From Pseudoips prasinana (lineage: Eukaryota; Arthropoda; Insecta; Lepidoptera; Nolidae): a stretch of DNA of 64,000 bases. The notes below the pieces were generated by a model. That model did no database searches. It was given only the letters and a program-made list of their open reading frames with translations, and was not told where the DNA came from. The stretch covers positions 16,634,001 through 16,698,000 of the forward strand of contig OX621260.1 of assembly GCA_951640165.1 (NCBI GenBank), given 5' to 3'. Shown one piece after another: positions 11,801-23,898 of the stretch. Made by a program: the position numbers and the translations under genes. Each line of letters begins with the position of its first letter. The stretch's first letter is position 1.

Positions 11801-13432
11801 AAAAATTTACGCAAATTCTAACAATAATTTAAAAGTTTTAATAGATAGTACCGAAATATTCACTAGAGATATAGGAATGGAATTTGGTCTAAATAAATGC
11901 AACATTTTACATCTGATAGCAGGAAGAAGAAAAGAACATCAAGGAACTGGACACATTTTACTGAGCGGGGAAGAGTTTAGTCATTTGCAGCCAGGTGAAA
12001 GTTACAAATACTTAGGAATAAACGAAGCCGGTAAAATCGATCATACTGAAGTCAGACAGCAAATACAAAAAGAGTACTTCCGTCGTGTAAAATATCTAAC
12101 GTCTTCACAACTGTACGCACGAAACTTACTGAAGGCAATCAATATCTATGCGGTACCAGTTTTACTATATACATTCGGGATAATCCATTATAAAACTGCA
12201 GATTTGAAGAAAATAGACGTTAAAACTAGAAAGTTATTAGCAATGAAAAAAGCACAACAGCAGAAAGCCGAAATAGAGAGACTATATTTACCCTTGGTAC
12301 ATGGAGGAAGAGGTCTCGCATGTATAGAAACTTTATATAAGACACAAATAATAAAATACAGAACATATCTTCAGACCCAAACTGATTATATACTTAAGGC
12401 AATATTAGGACACGATAGAAATAAAGATAAATATTCAATAGTTAGAGAAACATGCAACAATTTAACAGAATTAGGATTAAATCAAAATGAACAATATATA
12501 GATAAAGAATTAAAAGATGCTATAGTTAAAACCAGAATAGACAAAATTAAAGGAAAACCACTTCATGGGCAATTTTATAGAGCAGTCTTGCAAAAAGAAA
12601 ATATAGATAAAGAACAATCATTTTGTTGGCTTAAGAAACAAATCGTTTCGCCATTATTAGAATCAGCAGTATTTTCGATCCAGGACCAAGCGGTAGTCAC
12701 TAAACAACATGAGAGAGACATTTTTAAAAGGGCTGTGGATGGTAAGTGCCGGCTGTGTTTGGTAAAAGACGAGACTACACAACACATCATATCAGGGTGT
12801 GAAAAGCTGGCTGGCACTTACTATACAAAGCGACACAATAACCTGGTCCAGTACATATATTGGACCCTAGCAAAAAAACATAATTTCGAGGTTTCTAATC
12901 TGTGGTGGCTTGAACATCTAACGCTGCCTATGGTTAAAGAGAACGATACTGCAAAAATAATGTGGGAGATACCGGTACAGACGGACCAGACAATAGTACA
13001 TAACAGACCAGACATTATATACATAAATAAAATAGAAAATAAAACATATTTAATAGACGTAACAGTACCATCAGATTATAATATAGGACCGAAAGAACTC
13101 GAAAAATTAAGCAAATACCATCCACTCAAAACAGAAATAACCCGATTATGGAGCACCTCCACAGAAATCATACCTATCGTTATAGGCGCAACAGGAGTGG
13201 TAGCCAAAAATATAGGTAGATATCTGGATAAGCTAGATTCTAAAGTTAATGTCCATATACTACAGAAACAAGCAGCAATACACACAGTAACTATCATGAG
13301 TAAAGTTTTAGGAGATACCGTTTTTGTCAATAGGGAGTCCGAACCTCCTCTTCCCTGAGGGTCTCAGGGCGGGAGTTAGGAGTAAAACAAAAGACCGAGC
13401 AAGCTCGAGTATGAAAATTTCTCAAAAACAAA
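8872..13432 (+). mobile_element. R4/Dong-clade retrotransposon, copy 3
   Basis: Near-full-length unit that lacks only the first seven bases (CCCCACC) present in copies 2 and 4. These are exactly the 5' strand of P1 in the proposed ribozyme. The 3' end reads CAAAAACAAA and runs straight into a long pentamer tract. Downstream of about 9930 it resembles copies 1 and 2; between about 9275 and 9930 it shares variants with copy 4. Confidence 0.94.
9169..13358 (+). pseudogene. R4/Dong ORF, copy 3: complete except one 2-bp frameshift
   Basis: The ATG at 9169 is homologous to that of copy 2. The frame is interrupted once, by an extra TT at about 9593-9594 inside the end of the first Myb-like module, which leads to a stop at 9622-9624. 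The correct frame then stays open to 13358 through the second module, RT, CCHC motif and endonuclease. The position that is TAA in copies 1 and 2 is TCA (Ser) here. Total length is 4190 bases, two more than copy 2, which fits a single 2-bp insertion. Copy 4 carries the same insertion. Of the four long copies this one has the longest uninterrupted run, about 1190 codons covering RT plus nuclease. Confidence 0.93.
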
Positions 13433-13497
13433 ATAATATAATATAATATAATATAATATAATATAATATAATATAATATAATATAATATAATATAAT
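13433..13497 (+). repeat. TAATA-type pentamer microsatellite, longest junction tract
   Basis: Thirteen pentamer units, the longest target tract in the array, between copy 3 and the truncated copy. Confidence 0.95.
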
Positions 13498-14262
13498 GTA
13501 TTTTCGATCCAGGACCAAGCGGTAGTTACTAAACAACATGAGAGAGACATTTTTAAAAGGGCTGTGGATGGTAAGTGCCGGCTGTGTTTGGTTAAAGACG
13601 AAACTACACAACACATTATTTCAGGGTGCGAAAAGCTGGCTGGCACTTACTATACAAAGCGACACAATAACCTGGTCCAGTACATATTTTGGACCCTAGC
13701 TAAAAAACATAATTTCGAGGTTTCTAATCTGTGGTGGCTTGAACATCTAACGCTGCCTCTGGTTAAAGAAAATAATTATGCAAAAATAATGTGGGAGATA
13801 CCGGTACAGACGGACCAGACAATAGTACATAACAGACCAGACATTATATACATAAATAAAATAGAAAATAAAACATATTTAATAGACGTAACAGTACCAT
13901 CAGATTATAATATAGGACCGAAAGAACTCGAAAAATTAAGCAAATACCATCCACTCAAAACAGAAATAACCCGATTATGGAGCACCTCTACAGAAATCAT
14001 ACCTATCGTTATAGGCGCAACAGGAGTGGTAGCCAAAAATATAGGTAGATATCTGGATAAGCTAGATTCTAAAGTTAATGTCCATATACTACAGAAACAA
14101 GCAGCAATACACACAGTTACTATAATAAGTAAAGTTTTAGGAGACACCGTTTTTGTCAATAGGGAGTCCGAACCTCCTCTTCCCTGAGGGTCTCAGGGCG
14201 GGAGTTAGGAGTAAAACAAAAGACCGAGTAAGCTCGAGTATGAAAATTTTTCAAAAACAAAC
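13498..14262 (+). mobile_element. R4/Dong retrotransposon, 5'-truncated copy
   Basis: About 765 bases of 3' end only, starting at the position homologous to 3472 of copy 1. Severe 5' truncation with an intact 3' end is the signature of target-primed reverse transcription that stopped early. The remaining reading frame (CCHC motif, PD...D endonuclease) is open to TGA at 14185-14187. Variants such as the LVKEN block group it with copy 4 rather than with copies 1-3. Confidence 0.93.
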
Positions 14263-14283
14263 ATAATATAATATAATATAATA
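14263..14283 (+). repeat. TAATA-type pentamer microsatellite before copy 4
   Basis: About four pentamer units, the shortest junction tract. Confidence 0.93.
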
Positions 14284-14411
14284 CCCCACCGTCGTATCTC
14301 TACGTTGACGATGTGGTGGGGCTTGTGAGTATCAATGACTCTTAGGGCTATGCCGGTAGAGCTACTCATGCCGGAAAGGTCTAAGACGAGAAACCAGACT
14401 AAAAGAGATAC
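14284..14411 (+). ncRNA. Candidate HDV-like ribozyme, copy 4
   Basis: Same predicted fold as in copy 2: P1 CCCCACC/GGTGGGG, P2 GTATCTCT/AGAGATAC (3' strand at 14404-14411), P3 ACGT/ATGT. The one substitution in the P3 3' strand (C to T) replaces a G-C pair by G-U, so the helix is kept. Substitutions elsewhere fall in unpaired or joining segments in this model. Confidence 0.55.
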
Positions 14412-14587
14412 AACCTAAGCCAAGGTGGAACAGCAAACGCCGAGGGCTGCATGGCTAGGAGGGAGCTTAGTCGCTGGTTTGCGAACTCCGGAGAATAGGG
14501 GAAATCCGGTTTCAAGTACCCTTGCCACGGTGAACGCAGGGCAATGCCGTGGTTGACCGATTGTCCCTAGCTTTTCGTGGGATTAGA

Positions 14588-17500
14588 ATGAAACGCAGTA
14601 TTAATGGGGAATCCGTTCATGTAGAGAATAACCTGGTGGGGGGGGATTGCCAGGGTACGTCTGGTGCTGGTGTCAGACGTAGCAGCAGGCTAACCAGTAG
14701 CACACGACAGAGTATAAGTAGGTCTTCAAACAGCACAGAAGATGAACACACCGATGATACTTTGCAGAGTAGGGACTTATCTCCCACAAGCTCTACCGGT
14801 ACATTGGAATCAACCACACTATTCTTTAATGATGACGCAAGACAAAAGTGGTCATATTTCGAAATGCATGAACTCATGTTGTGTTATTATATAGCTAGAG
14901 AAGGAGGACCAGGCTATATTAGAAGATTAGAGACAATTTATAAAAATAGGAATCCAGAAAACCCAAAAACGCGAAAACTCACAGGTAGCATGCTTTCTAA
15001 TCAAGTACGCATTGTATTTTATCTCGTAGGTGCATTTCAGTAGAAGTCCTTGACGAAATTAAAAGTAGGGCGGAACAGATACACTCTACGGCTAACACGC
15101 AAAGACGCGAAACTAACACAAATTCGCCAGATAGTCAATTATCTGTTAGGGACAGAAGGGATAGTCATACTTACATAAATATTACAGCTTATGATATTAC
15201 CAATGACACTTTGAGGAGTAGGGACATGTCTCCCACTGGCTCTGCCGGTGCATTGGAATTGACCACAGACCAATTAAAGGATGACGCAAGACAAACGTGG
15301 TCACATAATGAACTGAAAGAACTTATGTTCTGTTACTACAAAGCCAGACAAGGGGGGTCCGGTTATATAAAAAGGTTAGAAAGAATTTTCAAAGATAGGA
15401 ATGCGGGAATATTAAAATTTAGACATTTTTCGGGAAACACCCTTTCGAATCAGGTTCGCAGCATATTAAAACGAAAAAGTATTTCAACGGAATTACTGGA
15501 AGAAATTAAACGAAGGGCTGATCAATCAGACCAGTCGTCATCAAACGCTGAAATAACAACTGTTGTGGAAGAAGATGCACAAATACCAGCAACGGAACAA
15601 CTAGAAAATAATACAGTACATATCCAGACGAACAGTTTTTTGGAAGCCGTAGACGGTTCCCTGCAACAGAGTAACTTATTACCATCTGAAGAAACAGAAA
15701 GACACGAAATTGTGGCCAATGAAAATTTAGATCCTATTATCCTTGAATTCTTAAAAATATTATCCGAAACCAAAGAAACGCCTATGGAACTAAGAACTAA
15801 TTTACCCAAACCTAAATTCAATAAAACGTTCATGAACAATTTAAATAAAATTAATAATTATTTACCGAATCTACTAGAAATAAATCAAACATTACGTGAT
15901 ATAAATAATATTATCTATGCAGCCGCTAAAACGTTGATTTTAATTAACCAGCAAAAACCATATACAACCCCAAATATAATAAAACCGAAAAAAGATCCAC
16001 CGTGGAAACAAAGAATAAAGCAAAGAATAGATGAAATTAGAAAAGAATTAGGATGGTTTGTAGAAATCAAAGCAGGCGCGAATAGTAGGAAAATGATTAG
16101 AATTAAACAAAATCTGTATGAAAAGTATAGAATAACCAACGAAGAAGATTTGAATTACAATTTTGAGATACTGAAACAAAAAGTTAAAGCCCAAGCAGGT
16201 AGACTTAAATGATATGACACTTTGAATTTAAGAAAAACACAAAACCGTCTATTTGCAGAGAATCAACATAAATTTTATAGGTCCCTAAGTGATACACAAA
16301 CTATTCCTAGCCAAATCCCATCACAAGAAAACATTCAAGACTTTTGGAAAACTATACTATCAAACAGTATATCTTATAACAAAGAAGCAACATGGATAGC
16401 GGACATAGAGAACGCAAAAGAAAATATAGAACAACACTTGTTTGAAGAAATTGATGTTATAAAAGTTAAAGATGCAATTCGAAAAACGCAAAATTGGAAG
16501 ACACCTGGAATAGATAAAATTCAAAACTATTACCTTAAATTATTAACAAGTACACATAAATATATAGCCAAATTATACGATAAAATAATAAAAGGTTCCA
16601 AACCGATAGATGGTTGGTTCACCACAGGTCAAGTCATATTAATACCCAAGAATGAAAACACCCAGGATCCTAAAAACTGGCGTCCGATAGCTTGCTTGCC
16701 AACTATGTACAAAGTTCTTACATCTATAGTGGCTAATGAATTATACATCCATTGTGATAAAAATAACATAATAGCACCGGAACAAAGAGGTTGTAGACGA
16801 CGTGTGCGGGGCTGTAAAGACCACCTCATGATCAACAAAGCTATACTCGAAGATGCACACAGATATCAAAAGAATATCAGTATGGCTTGGGTGGACTACC
16901 GGAAGGCCTTTGATAGCATATCGCATGAGTGGTTACTCAAAATTCTTGATCTTTACAGATGCCCTCCTGCTATCCGAGGTTTTCTGGAAACAGTCATGCC
17001 CACGTGGAATGTGATCATGACAGCTCGCGGTGCAAACTCGTCTATAACTACTGAACCTATATACATACGCCGAGGAATATTTCAAGGCGACTCACTATCT
17101 CCTATCTTGTTTTGCCTTTGTATTAATCCAATATCACAAATACTTAATAAATATCAATCTAAATGTTACAGACTTAAAGACGATACTAAAATAAATCATT
17201 TGTTATATATTGACGACCTAAAAATTTACGCAAACTCTAAAAATAATTTAAAGGTTTTAATAGATAGTACCGAAATATTCACTAGAGATATAGGAATGGA
17301 ATTTGGTCTAAATAAATGCAACATTTTACATCTAATAGCAGGAAGAAGAAAAGAACATCAAGGAACAGGACACATTTTACTGAGCGGGGAAGAGTTTAGT
17401 GATTTGCAGCCAGGTGAAAGTTATAAATACTTAGGAATAAATGAAGCCGGTAAAATCGATCATACTGAAGTGAGACAGCAAATACAAAAAGAGTACTTCC

Positions 17501-18777
17501 GTCGTGTAAAATATCTAACGTCTTCACAACTGTACGCACGAAACTTACTGAAGGCGATCAATATTTATGCGGTACCAGTTTTACTATATACATTCGGGAT
17601 AATCCATTATAAAACTGCAGATTTGAAGAAAATAGACGTTAAAACTAGAAAGTTATTAGCAATGAACAAAGCACAACAGCAGAAAGCCGAAATAGAGAGA
17701 TTATATTTACCCTTGGTACACGGAGGAAGAGGTCTCGCATGTATAGAAACTTTATATAAGACACAAATAATAAAATACAGAACATATCTTCAGACCCAAA
17801 CAGATTATATACTTAAGGCAATATTAGGACACGATAGAAACAAAGATAAATATTCAATAGTCAGAGAAACATGCAACAACTTAACAGAATTAGGATTAAA
17901 TCAAAATGAACAATATATTGACAAAGAATTAAAAGATGCTATAGTTAAAACCAGAATAGACAAAATTAAAGGAAAACCACTTCATGGGCAATTTTATAGA
18001 GCAGTCTTGGAAAAAGAAAATATAGATAAAGAACAGTCATTTTGTTGGCTTAAGAAACAGATCGTTTCGCCATTATTAGAGTCAGCAGTATTTTCGATCC
18101 AGGACCAAGCGGTAGTAACTAAACAACATGAGAGAGACATTTTTAAAAGGGCTGTGGATGGCAAGTGCCGGCTGTGTTTGGTAAAAGACGAGACTGCACA
18201 ACACATCATATCAGGGTGTGAAAAGCTGGCTGGCACTTACTATACAAAGCGACACAATAACCTGGTCCAGTACATATTTTGGACCCTAGCAAAAAAACAT
18301 AATTTCGAGGTTTCAAATCTGTGGTGGCTTGAACATCTAACGCTGCCATTGGTTAAAGAAAATAATAATGCAAAAATAATGTGGGAGATACCAGTACAGA
18401 CGGATCAAACAATAGTACATAACAGACCAGACATTATATACATAAATAAAATAGAAAATAAAACATATTTAATAGACGTAACAGTACCATCAGATTATAA
18501 TATAGGGCCGAAAGAACTAGAAAAATTAAGCAAATACCATCCACTTAAAACAGAAATAACCCGATTATGGAACACCCCTACAGAAATCATACCCATCGTA
18601 ATAGGCGCAACAGGAGTGGTAGCCAAAAATATAAGTAGATATCTGAATAAGCTAGATTCTAAAGTTAATGTCCATATACTACAGAAACAAGCAGCAATAC
18701 ACACAGTTACTATAATAAGTAAAGTTTTAGGAGACACCGTTTTTGTCAATAGGGAGTCCGAACCTCCTCTTCCCTGA
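14588..18777 (+). pseudogene. R4/Dong ORF, copy 4: frameshift plus nonsense mutation
   Basis: Same domain order as copy 2. Two lesions: the TT insertion at 15012-15013 shared with copy 3, and a TGA at 16210-16212 where the other copies have CGA (Arg), a CpG-type transition just upstream of the RT. The serine codon is intact at the site of the TAA in copies 1 and 2. After 16213 the frame is open through RT (YIDD), CCHC and PD...D to 18777. Confidence 0.92.
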
Positions 18778-18850
18778 GGGTCTCAGGGCGGGAGTTAGGA
18801 GTAAAACAAAAGACCGAGTAAGCTCGAGTATGAAAATTTTTCAAAAACAA

Positions 18851-18876
18851 TAATATAATATAATATAATATAATAT
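18851..18876 (+). repeat. TAATA-type pentamer microsatellite at the right edge of the array
   Basis: About five pentamer units running directly into the reverse-complemented 3' tail of a SINE (ATCCTGGGACA). In other SINE copies here this position is occupied by an ATT-rich microsatellite tail. Confidence 0.9.
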
Positions 18877-18942
18877 CCTGGGACAATATTGACACACGGC
18901 TATCTGATCCCAAAGAGCAGAGCTTGTACTATGGAAACCATA
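18877..18942 (-). mobile_element. SINE family B, 3' tail fragment
   Basis: Matches the conserved 3' domain of the family-B SINEs at 29107-29380 and 58147-58411 (TGTACTATGGAAACC and the flanking block). Only the last about 65 bases remain. Its microsatellite tail is where the retrotransposon array sits. Confidence 0.8.
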
Positions 18943-19313
18943 TCCTACTAATATTATAAACGCGAAAGTTTGTATGTATGGATGGATGGATGTTTGTTAC
19001 TCTTTCACGTAAAAACTACTGAATGGATTTTAATGAAACTTTACAATAATATAGCTTATACATCAGAATAACACATAGGCTACAATTTATAAAGATATTG
19101 TGTGAATTGTTCAAAAAATTACGATAAGTGTCGAGTAAGTAGGAAAAATCTACCATCTGCGAGCTATTCCGGCGGCGTGCACTGCCAAAACATGGTACAA
19201 CAAGTTACACATCCTACTAATATTATAAATGCGAAACTTTGTGAGTGCCTGTTTCTTACTCTTTTACGCCAAAACAACTATAACGCGGGTGAAACCGCGG
19301 AGCATAGCTAGTC
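18943..19313 (+). mobile_element. Short Helitron-like elements, two 5' ends and one 3' end
   Basis: A TCCTACTAATATTATAAA 5' terminus occurs at 18943 and again at 19205. One 3' terminus follows: the CGCGGGTGAAACCGCG hairpin, then CTAGT at about 19313. The second unit is an internally deleted copy of about 105 bp. TC...CTAG ends with a subterminal hairpin and no TIRs are the Helitron signature. There is no coding capacity. Confidence 0.75.
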
Positions 19314-19472
19314 ACTAATATTATAAAGAGGAAAAGTTTTGTTTGATTATGGTTGTTTATTTTTTGTAATGTAATTACGTGATATATGTACCTATATTGA
19401 ATGTGTAAAGTTATTCCTCTTTGTTTTTAGGCGTTTGTTATTGGTCTTGCATCTTTCGCATGCCTTATCTAT

Positions 19473-19791
19473 TCTATACATATAATAAAATTGTAGGAAA
19501 GTCAAAACTGTACATTGAATATTTTTTTGAAATGATACCTAGGGCGTGATCTACAAACGATATCGAACCCAAAAATACAGTTTTTAGAATTTTTGTCTGT
19601 ATATCTGTTTGTCTGTATGTATGTCCGGGCTAAACTCAAAAAGTACTGCATGGATTTACTTCAAATTTTGCATGAATATTACTCAGAGGTCGGGTCAACA
19701 TATAGGCTATATTATCACGCTGTCATCTACGGGGGAGGAGCTGTGATAATTTATAAAGTTTAACGCGGGTAAAACCGCGGGGCACAGCTAG
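19473..19791 (+). mobile_element. Non-autonomous Helitron, family with TCTATACATATAATAAAA 5' end
   Basis: Starts TCTATACATATAATAAAA and ends with the CGCGGGTAAAACCGCG hairpin and CTAG. Homologous copies lie at 26623-26925, 32122-32441 and 38282-38610. Confidence 0.85.
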
Positions 19792-20160
19792 TAGTAAAAT
19801 ATGGCTGAACTGTATACTGTATAACACTATTTATTGTACCCATATTTGAGAAATAAAATATCTTAACTTATCTTATCATATTACTTTTCTTACTAAAATG
19901 CAATGTGTGAATACATGCTTGCATATTCTCTCTGGGCCTAATTCGTTCCGCGGCTGATTTACAAATCATTGTCGGAGTAACGAGCTATTGCCCGCAACGT
20001 TGTAAATTGATGCTTCACGCAATTTATTACAGGGTATATATTTGAATATTTCCCGCTAACAATTTACAGCTTGATTAGATTTAGTACTCGGAAGAGATTA
20101 CTTATGCTCATTCTGCACTAGAATGTTGTTATTTACTAAAGTATATGTAGTATACATATA
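19792..20160. other. Unassigned AT-rich stretch
   Basis: No coding frame, hairpin terminus or repeat shared with other parts of the window was recognised here. Confidence 0.5.
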
Positions 20161-20175
20161 TACTTTCACACTGCT

Positions 20176-20424
20176 GGGGCACTACCGGCTAAGTTTCCGA
20201 ACATCGATTTCTTAAATGTCGTTCGATTAAATAAAGGTTAATAATGACTTAATCAATCGTTAAATTGGCGTCCATGAGCAAATGTGACGTCATAAATAGT
20301 CCAGAATTGATTGTCAACGTTGAAGCCATTTTTAACCTATATTTGATAATTAAGTCATTTTTAACCTATATTTATTTGAACACCATTTAAGAAATCGAAG
20401 TTCGGCAACTTAGCCGGTAGAGCG
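20176..20424. mobile_element. Foldback MITE (CTCTACCGGCTAAG type), copy 1
   Basis: Long near-palindrome. The left arm (CACTACCGGCTAAG, CATCGATTTCTTAAATG) mirrors the right arm ending CTTAGCCGGTAGAGCGCC. No coding capacity. The right flank is SINE family-B sequence (GGACAGATATTTGTGTGCAT). Relatives at 35775-35990 and 62231-62474, and a half copy at 30415-30490. Confidence 0.8.
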
Positions 20425-20729
20425 CCTGGACAGATATTTGTGTGCATGAACATGACTGTTTGTCCTGAGTCAGGGTGTATATGCATTAGATATTGTAAAA
20501 AATAGAAAGAGAAAGTTATAAAAGTAAACAGATGATTCAAAGAAAGCTGGACATTTTTGAGATGGCGTTTTTTTAGCCTAGGTAAATCACCGCGTCTCCG
20601 GATAATGAGAAAGTAAAAGAGCTGACTTCGGTATGATTTTAGTGTTGGCTGTCGGTAAGTCCTGTAATTTAAATAGGAATCAAATTTCTAGATCGGAAAT
20701 AAGTTATAAAAACAACATTTCTTTTTCTT

Positions 20730-20915
20730 TAATTACAACGCCTGCACTAAGATTATTAATAAGGCACGGAAATGTGACACCGTTTTAATGTTTAAACCAT
20801 GTTTTAGTAATCGCACTCATTACCCATTGATTTGTTCTGGGCAGGATTCGAACCCATGACCTCTGGATTAGCAGCCAGGGTCACTAACCACTAGACCAGG
20901 GTCACAACTGGCCAG
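20730..20915 (-). mobile_element. tRNA-derived SINE, family D
   Basis: The reverse complement carries a tRNA-like A box (TGGTCTAGTGGTTAGTGA) and B box (GGTTCGAATCC). It is not a real tRNA gene: there is no closed acceptor stem and the sequence continues into a SINE body. Confidence 0.65.
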
Positions 20916-21306
20916 TCAATATTTTAATGTCTAAGCCATGTTTTAACATTAGTAATAGGTAAATTCCCCACTATCCAACCGGCATATTTTATCCTTGAAA
21001 GATAAGATGTTCTATTGACAAACGCAGTAGACTCAGTAGGAAGCTGATAGACTAATGTCGGTTAAGCGAGGTCAGTGATTCTTGCCCTCTAGTACAATTG
21101 CCGCATGCGCATGAATGATTATTATATGTCTACTACATTTACTAGGTTGCAGTGGCGATGGATCAGTATAATACGATTCCTGTAGGCTTATGTTACAAGC
21201 AGCGTGTTCGTGTGAACCATAATACTCAAACCAATGATACTATTGTAAGTTTCATATATAAGTTATAAGTTTGGATGAATAATTTGGATGAATAATAATA
21301 TCTGCA

Positions 21307-21557
21307 CAATAATAATAATATCTGGACAATGTCACACAGATCATCCTAGCCCCAAACTAAGCAAAGCTTGTACTATGGGTACCATGCAACGATATACATA
21401 CTTATATAGATAGATAAATACTTAAATACATAGAAAACATCCATGACTCAGAAACAAATATTCGTGCTCATCACACAAATATTTGCACTTACCGGGATTC
21501 GAACCCAGGACCACCAGCTTCGTAGGCAGGAGCACTACCAACTAGGCTACGGTGACC
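21307..21557 (-). mobile_element. tRNA-derived SINE, family A, copy 1
   Basis: Full-length in reverse orientation: head with A box (TAGCCTAGTTGGTAG) and B box (GGTTCGAATCCCG), a body containing GTACCCATAGTACAAGC, and an ATT-repeat tail. Six other copies occur in the window. Confidence 0.9.
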
Positions 21558-21574
21558 TAGTTTATCCGACTTAT

Positions 21575-21735
21575 AAGAAATACTTTGAAAAAGGATTCCT
21601 ACTGAGTTTCCTGGCAGTGTGTTTCAGTAGCTTCCACGTCATGCACGGTAGGATAAAAAAAATTGACGATTCAACACAAATGTAATATTTTGACGGAATA
21701 AATGAATTTTGAATTTGAATTTGAACATATCTTAT
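21575..21735 (+). repeat. LINE 3'-UTR fragment with GAATTT tail
   Basis: Contains CCTACTGAGTTTCCTGGCAG and ends in repeated GAATTT units. Related sequence lies at 37070-37125 and 37555-37647, where the tail is GACTTT. It looks like the 3' end of a jockey-type LINE. Confidence 0.55.
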
Positions 21736-22027
21736 CTTCGTATCGCATGTAAGTGTAAAATCGTTGTATTGTTTACATCGGTAATTGGGTGTTTTTTTGC
21801 ACCCCTGTGTTACTTGCACAGGGCAGTTTTAACTTTAGAATTTACACATACCCTGTATAAGAGGCGTGCTCTTTGCGGCAAGACAGAGTAATGATTTTTC
21901 ATATTATGCCAAGAGACGTAATTTTTAATGTATTTCAAATAAAGTATTCAATAAAATTCGTATAAATATACATTTTTTTTTTAAGTAAACGGATCATACA
22001 AACTGTTGTGCGGGAATTTAGCCCGGG

Positions 22028-22190
22028 ACACGAGAGCGCCGAGACAGTTGGTCTGTTGGTTAGTGAGCCTGAGTGCTAAGCCAGAGATCGTGGGTTCGAT
22101 CCCTACCCAGGACAAATCTTTATGTGATAAGCACGATTACTTGTTCTGTACCTGGGCGTAATTTAACTATAGTATGTACGTAAGTAGAAA
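22028..22190 (+). mobile_element. tRNA-derived SINE, family D, copy 2
   Basis: tRNA-like head with GGTCTGTTGGTTAGTGAG and B box GGGTTCGATCCC followed by a SINE body. No tRNA-like 3' end. Confidence 0.6.
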
Positions 22191-22205
22191 TATATACTAG
22201 TAGTA

Positions 22206-22393
22206 CTAGCTGTGTCCCGCGGTTTTACCCGCGTTAAACTTTATAAAATATGGCCTATGTTGTTTCTCAGGGTCTAGACCATCTGTTCCTATACCAAATT
22301 TCATTAAAATCCGTTCAGTAGTTTTGGCGTGAAAGAGTAACAGACAGACAGACAGACCCACAGTTACTTTCGCATTTATAATATTAGTTAGGA
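22206..22393 (-). mobile_element. Non-autonomous Helitron
   Basis: Reverse orientation: CTAG and the GCGGTTTTACCCGC hairpin on the left, TCCTAACTAATATTATAAA terminus on the right. 188 bp, no coding capacity. Confidence 0.8.
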
Positions 22394-22689
22394 TTTCTAT
22401 CACTTGTCTGATTGCCAAAATACAGACTCTTCAGATCCGGCGCTGGGAGCTAATCTCAGCGCGAGAGAGTATGCGGCGCCCTGCTGGCTTCTCCCCGATT
22501 AGGCGCCGCGTCTGGGACCGCTGGCGTTTGGAGGAAAAGAACTCCACCTATCTAATTGACAATTTATTTAATTATTTATTTTTTACTATTATTTATTTGT
22601 TAATATATGAAATATTTATTAGTTTATTATACTTGTTTATGTATGAATATGAATATATTATGTAAGTACATTAATCTATGGAGTATATA

Positions 22690-22870
22690 TATATATATTA
22701 ATAGGGTAGAACTGACGATGGTACACTACCAGCTATCCTTCGGTTGTCTGGAAGAAATCGCTATTATGCGATAAGACCGCCAATGGTACATTATTTTAAA
22801 TATTAAGATATTTCATGTAAACTTCTTTTTTATAAGTTGTGCATTAAAGTGTATCTATCTATCTATCCAC
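22690..22870 (+). repeat. LINE 3'-end repeat with TCTA tail
   Basis: Contains CGGTTGTCTGGAAGAAATCG and GCGATAAGACCGCCAATGG and ends in a TATC/TCTA microsatellite. A second copy is at 27752-27895. Confidence 0.55.
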
Positions 22871-22894
22871 TCGTCTTGTATAAGCGGTTCAAAG

Positions 22895-23105
22895 TAGCGC
22901 TTGTGCGTGCTGGGGAGGGGGGGGGGGGGCATTCGGGGCCCCTCCCCTCCCCGGGTGAGAGTCTCGCGGACGCTCAGTGTACAGCGGGGGTACTGGCGAG
23001 ATCGTTCACGAGTACCCGGAGCCCCCGCTACAAGCACTGTGAGGCTGGCTACCGAGGTGGTTTTAGTGGGTCGAGCCCCACACCACAAGCGTCTTGAGCA
23101 TTTAT
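22895..23105 (+). repeat. GC-rich LINE 3' end, R1-like
   Basis: GC-rich island in AT-rich surroundings, including GAGGTGGTTTTAGTGGGTCG. A reverse-orientation relative is at 34340-34655. The ORFs over it on both strands are low-complexity and have no recognisable domain. Confidence 0.5.
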
Positions 23106-23890
23106 TTATTTAAGCCTTATTTATTCCTTAATAAAATACATCACAATATAATTTGTATGCCTACAATTTCATTTAAAATATTTAAGTTACTTAATTATAC
23201 AATTTAATTTGTTTTATTTTCATTTAATATATTATACTATATTATAATTGATTAGCTTTGATATAATTTTTAATTTATTTTACATATAAATTAAAGATAC
23301 GATTTTTATATATTATTTTATACATTATTATAGATTACTTGTGTAATATTTTTCACATTATCACATTGTATTTAATTTATTAATGTATTATATTATTTAT
23401 TGATATTTTTATTTCAAAATTATTAAGGACCTCTCTACTGAGTAAAGGCCTCCTCCATTTTTGTTTTCGTCTTGATCATAACCACCACGAAAATAAAAAG
23501 AAGGCTCTTCAGATAGCAGTGTGTTAGTTATCCCAAGGTAATTACTTTTACCCTAGCCCCACACATGCAGTGCCTTAAAAAGTCTATTTAGCCAATATCA
23601 ACATTTCCAAATTGATCACTATTACAAATGCTTGAGTACATGGGTCAAAGGAAGCGATAAACACCAATGAATGATGTACCTAGATGTCTTGTAACTGATA
23701 GTGGGTTAATATCCTGAAGGTGTGTGGTTGGGTCAATCGACGGTGAACTTGTGAGGCCGGTAACAACAAATTGTCCAATTACGATCGTGCGGCTTGCCTA
23801 GTGACACGAGACTCTCAGACTCCTCTACTCACGATAGCTAGCGACTTGGGCACTTTATATTGATTTATTTGTTCAACAATGAAACAAATA
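23106..23890. other. AT-rich spacer, nothing recognised
   Basis: Strongly AT-rich, especially 23106-23450. No gene, tRNA-like head or terminal repeat was found. Confidence 0.5.
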
Positions 23891-23898
23891 GCTATATA

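Larger units (their letters stand above)
14284..18850 (+). mobile_element. R4/Dong-clade retrotransposon, copy 4 (full length, most diverged)
   Basis: Complete 5' end (CCCCACC...) and 3' end, pentamer repeat on both sides. It has visibly more substitutions against copies 1-3 than those have among themselves, many at third codon positions, so it is probably the oldest insertion or from another lineage. It lies at the right edge of the array next to the SINE remnant. Confidence 0.95.

Noticed and set aside
22471..22665. ORF starting MRRPAGFSP
   Set aside because: Runs into low-complexity AT-rich sequence; no domain, no second copy.
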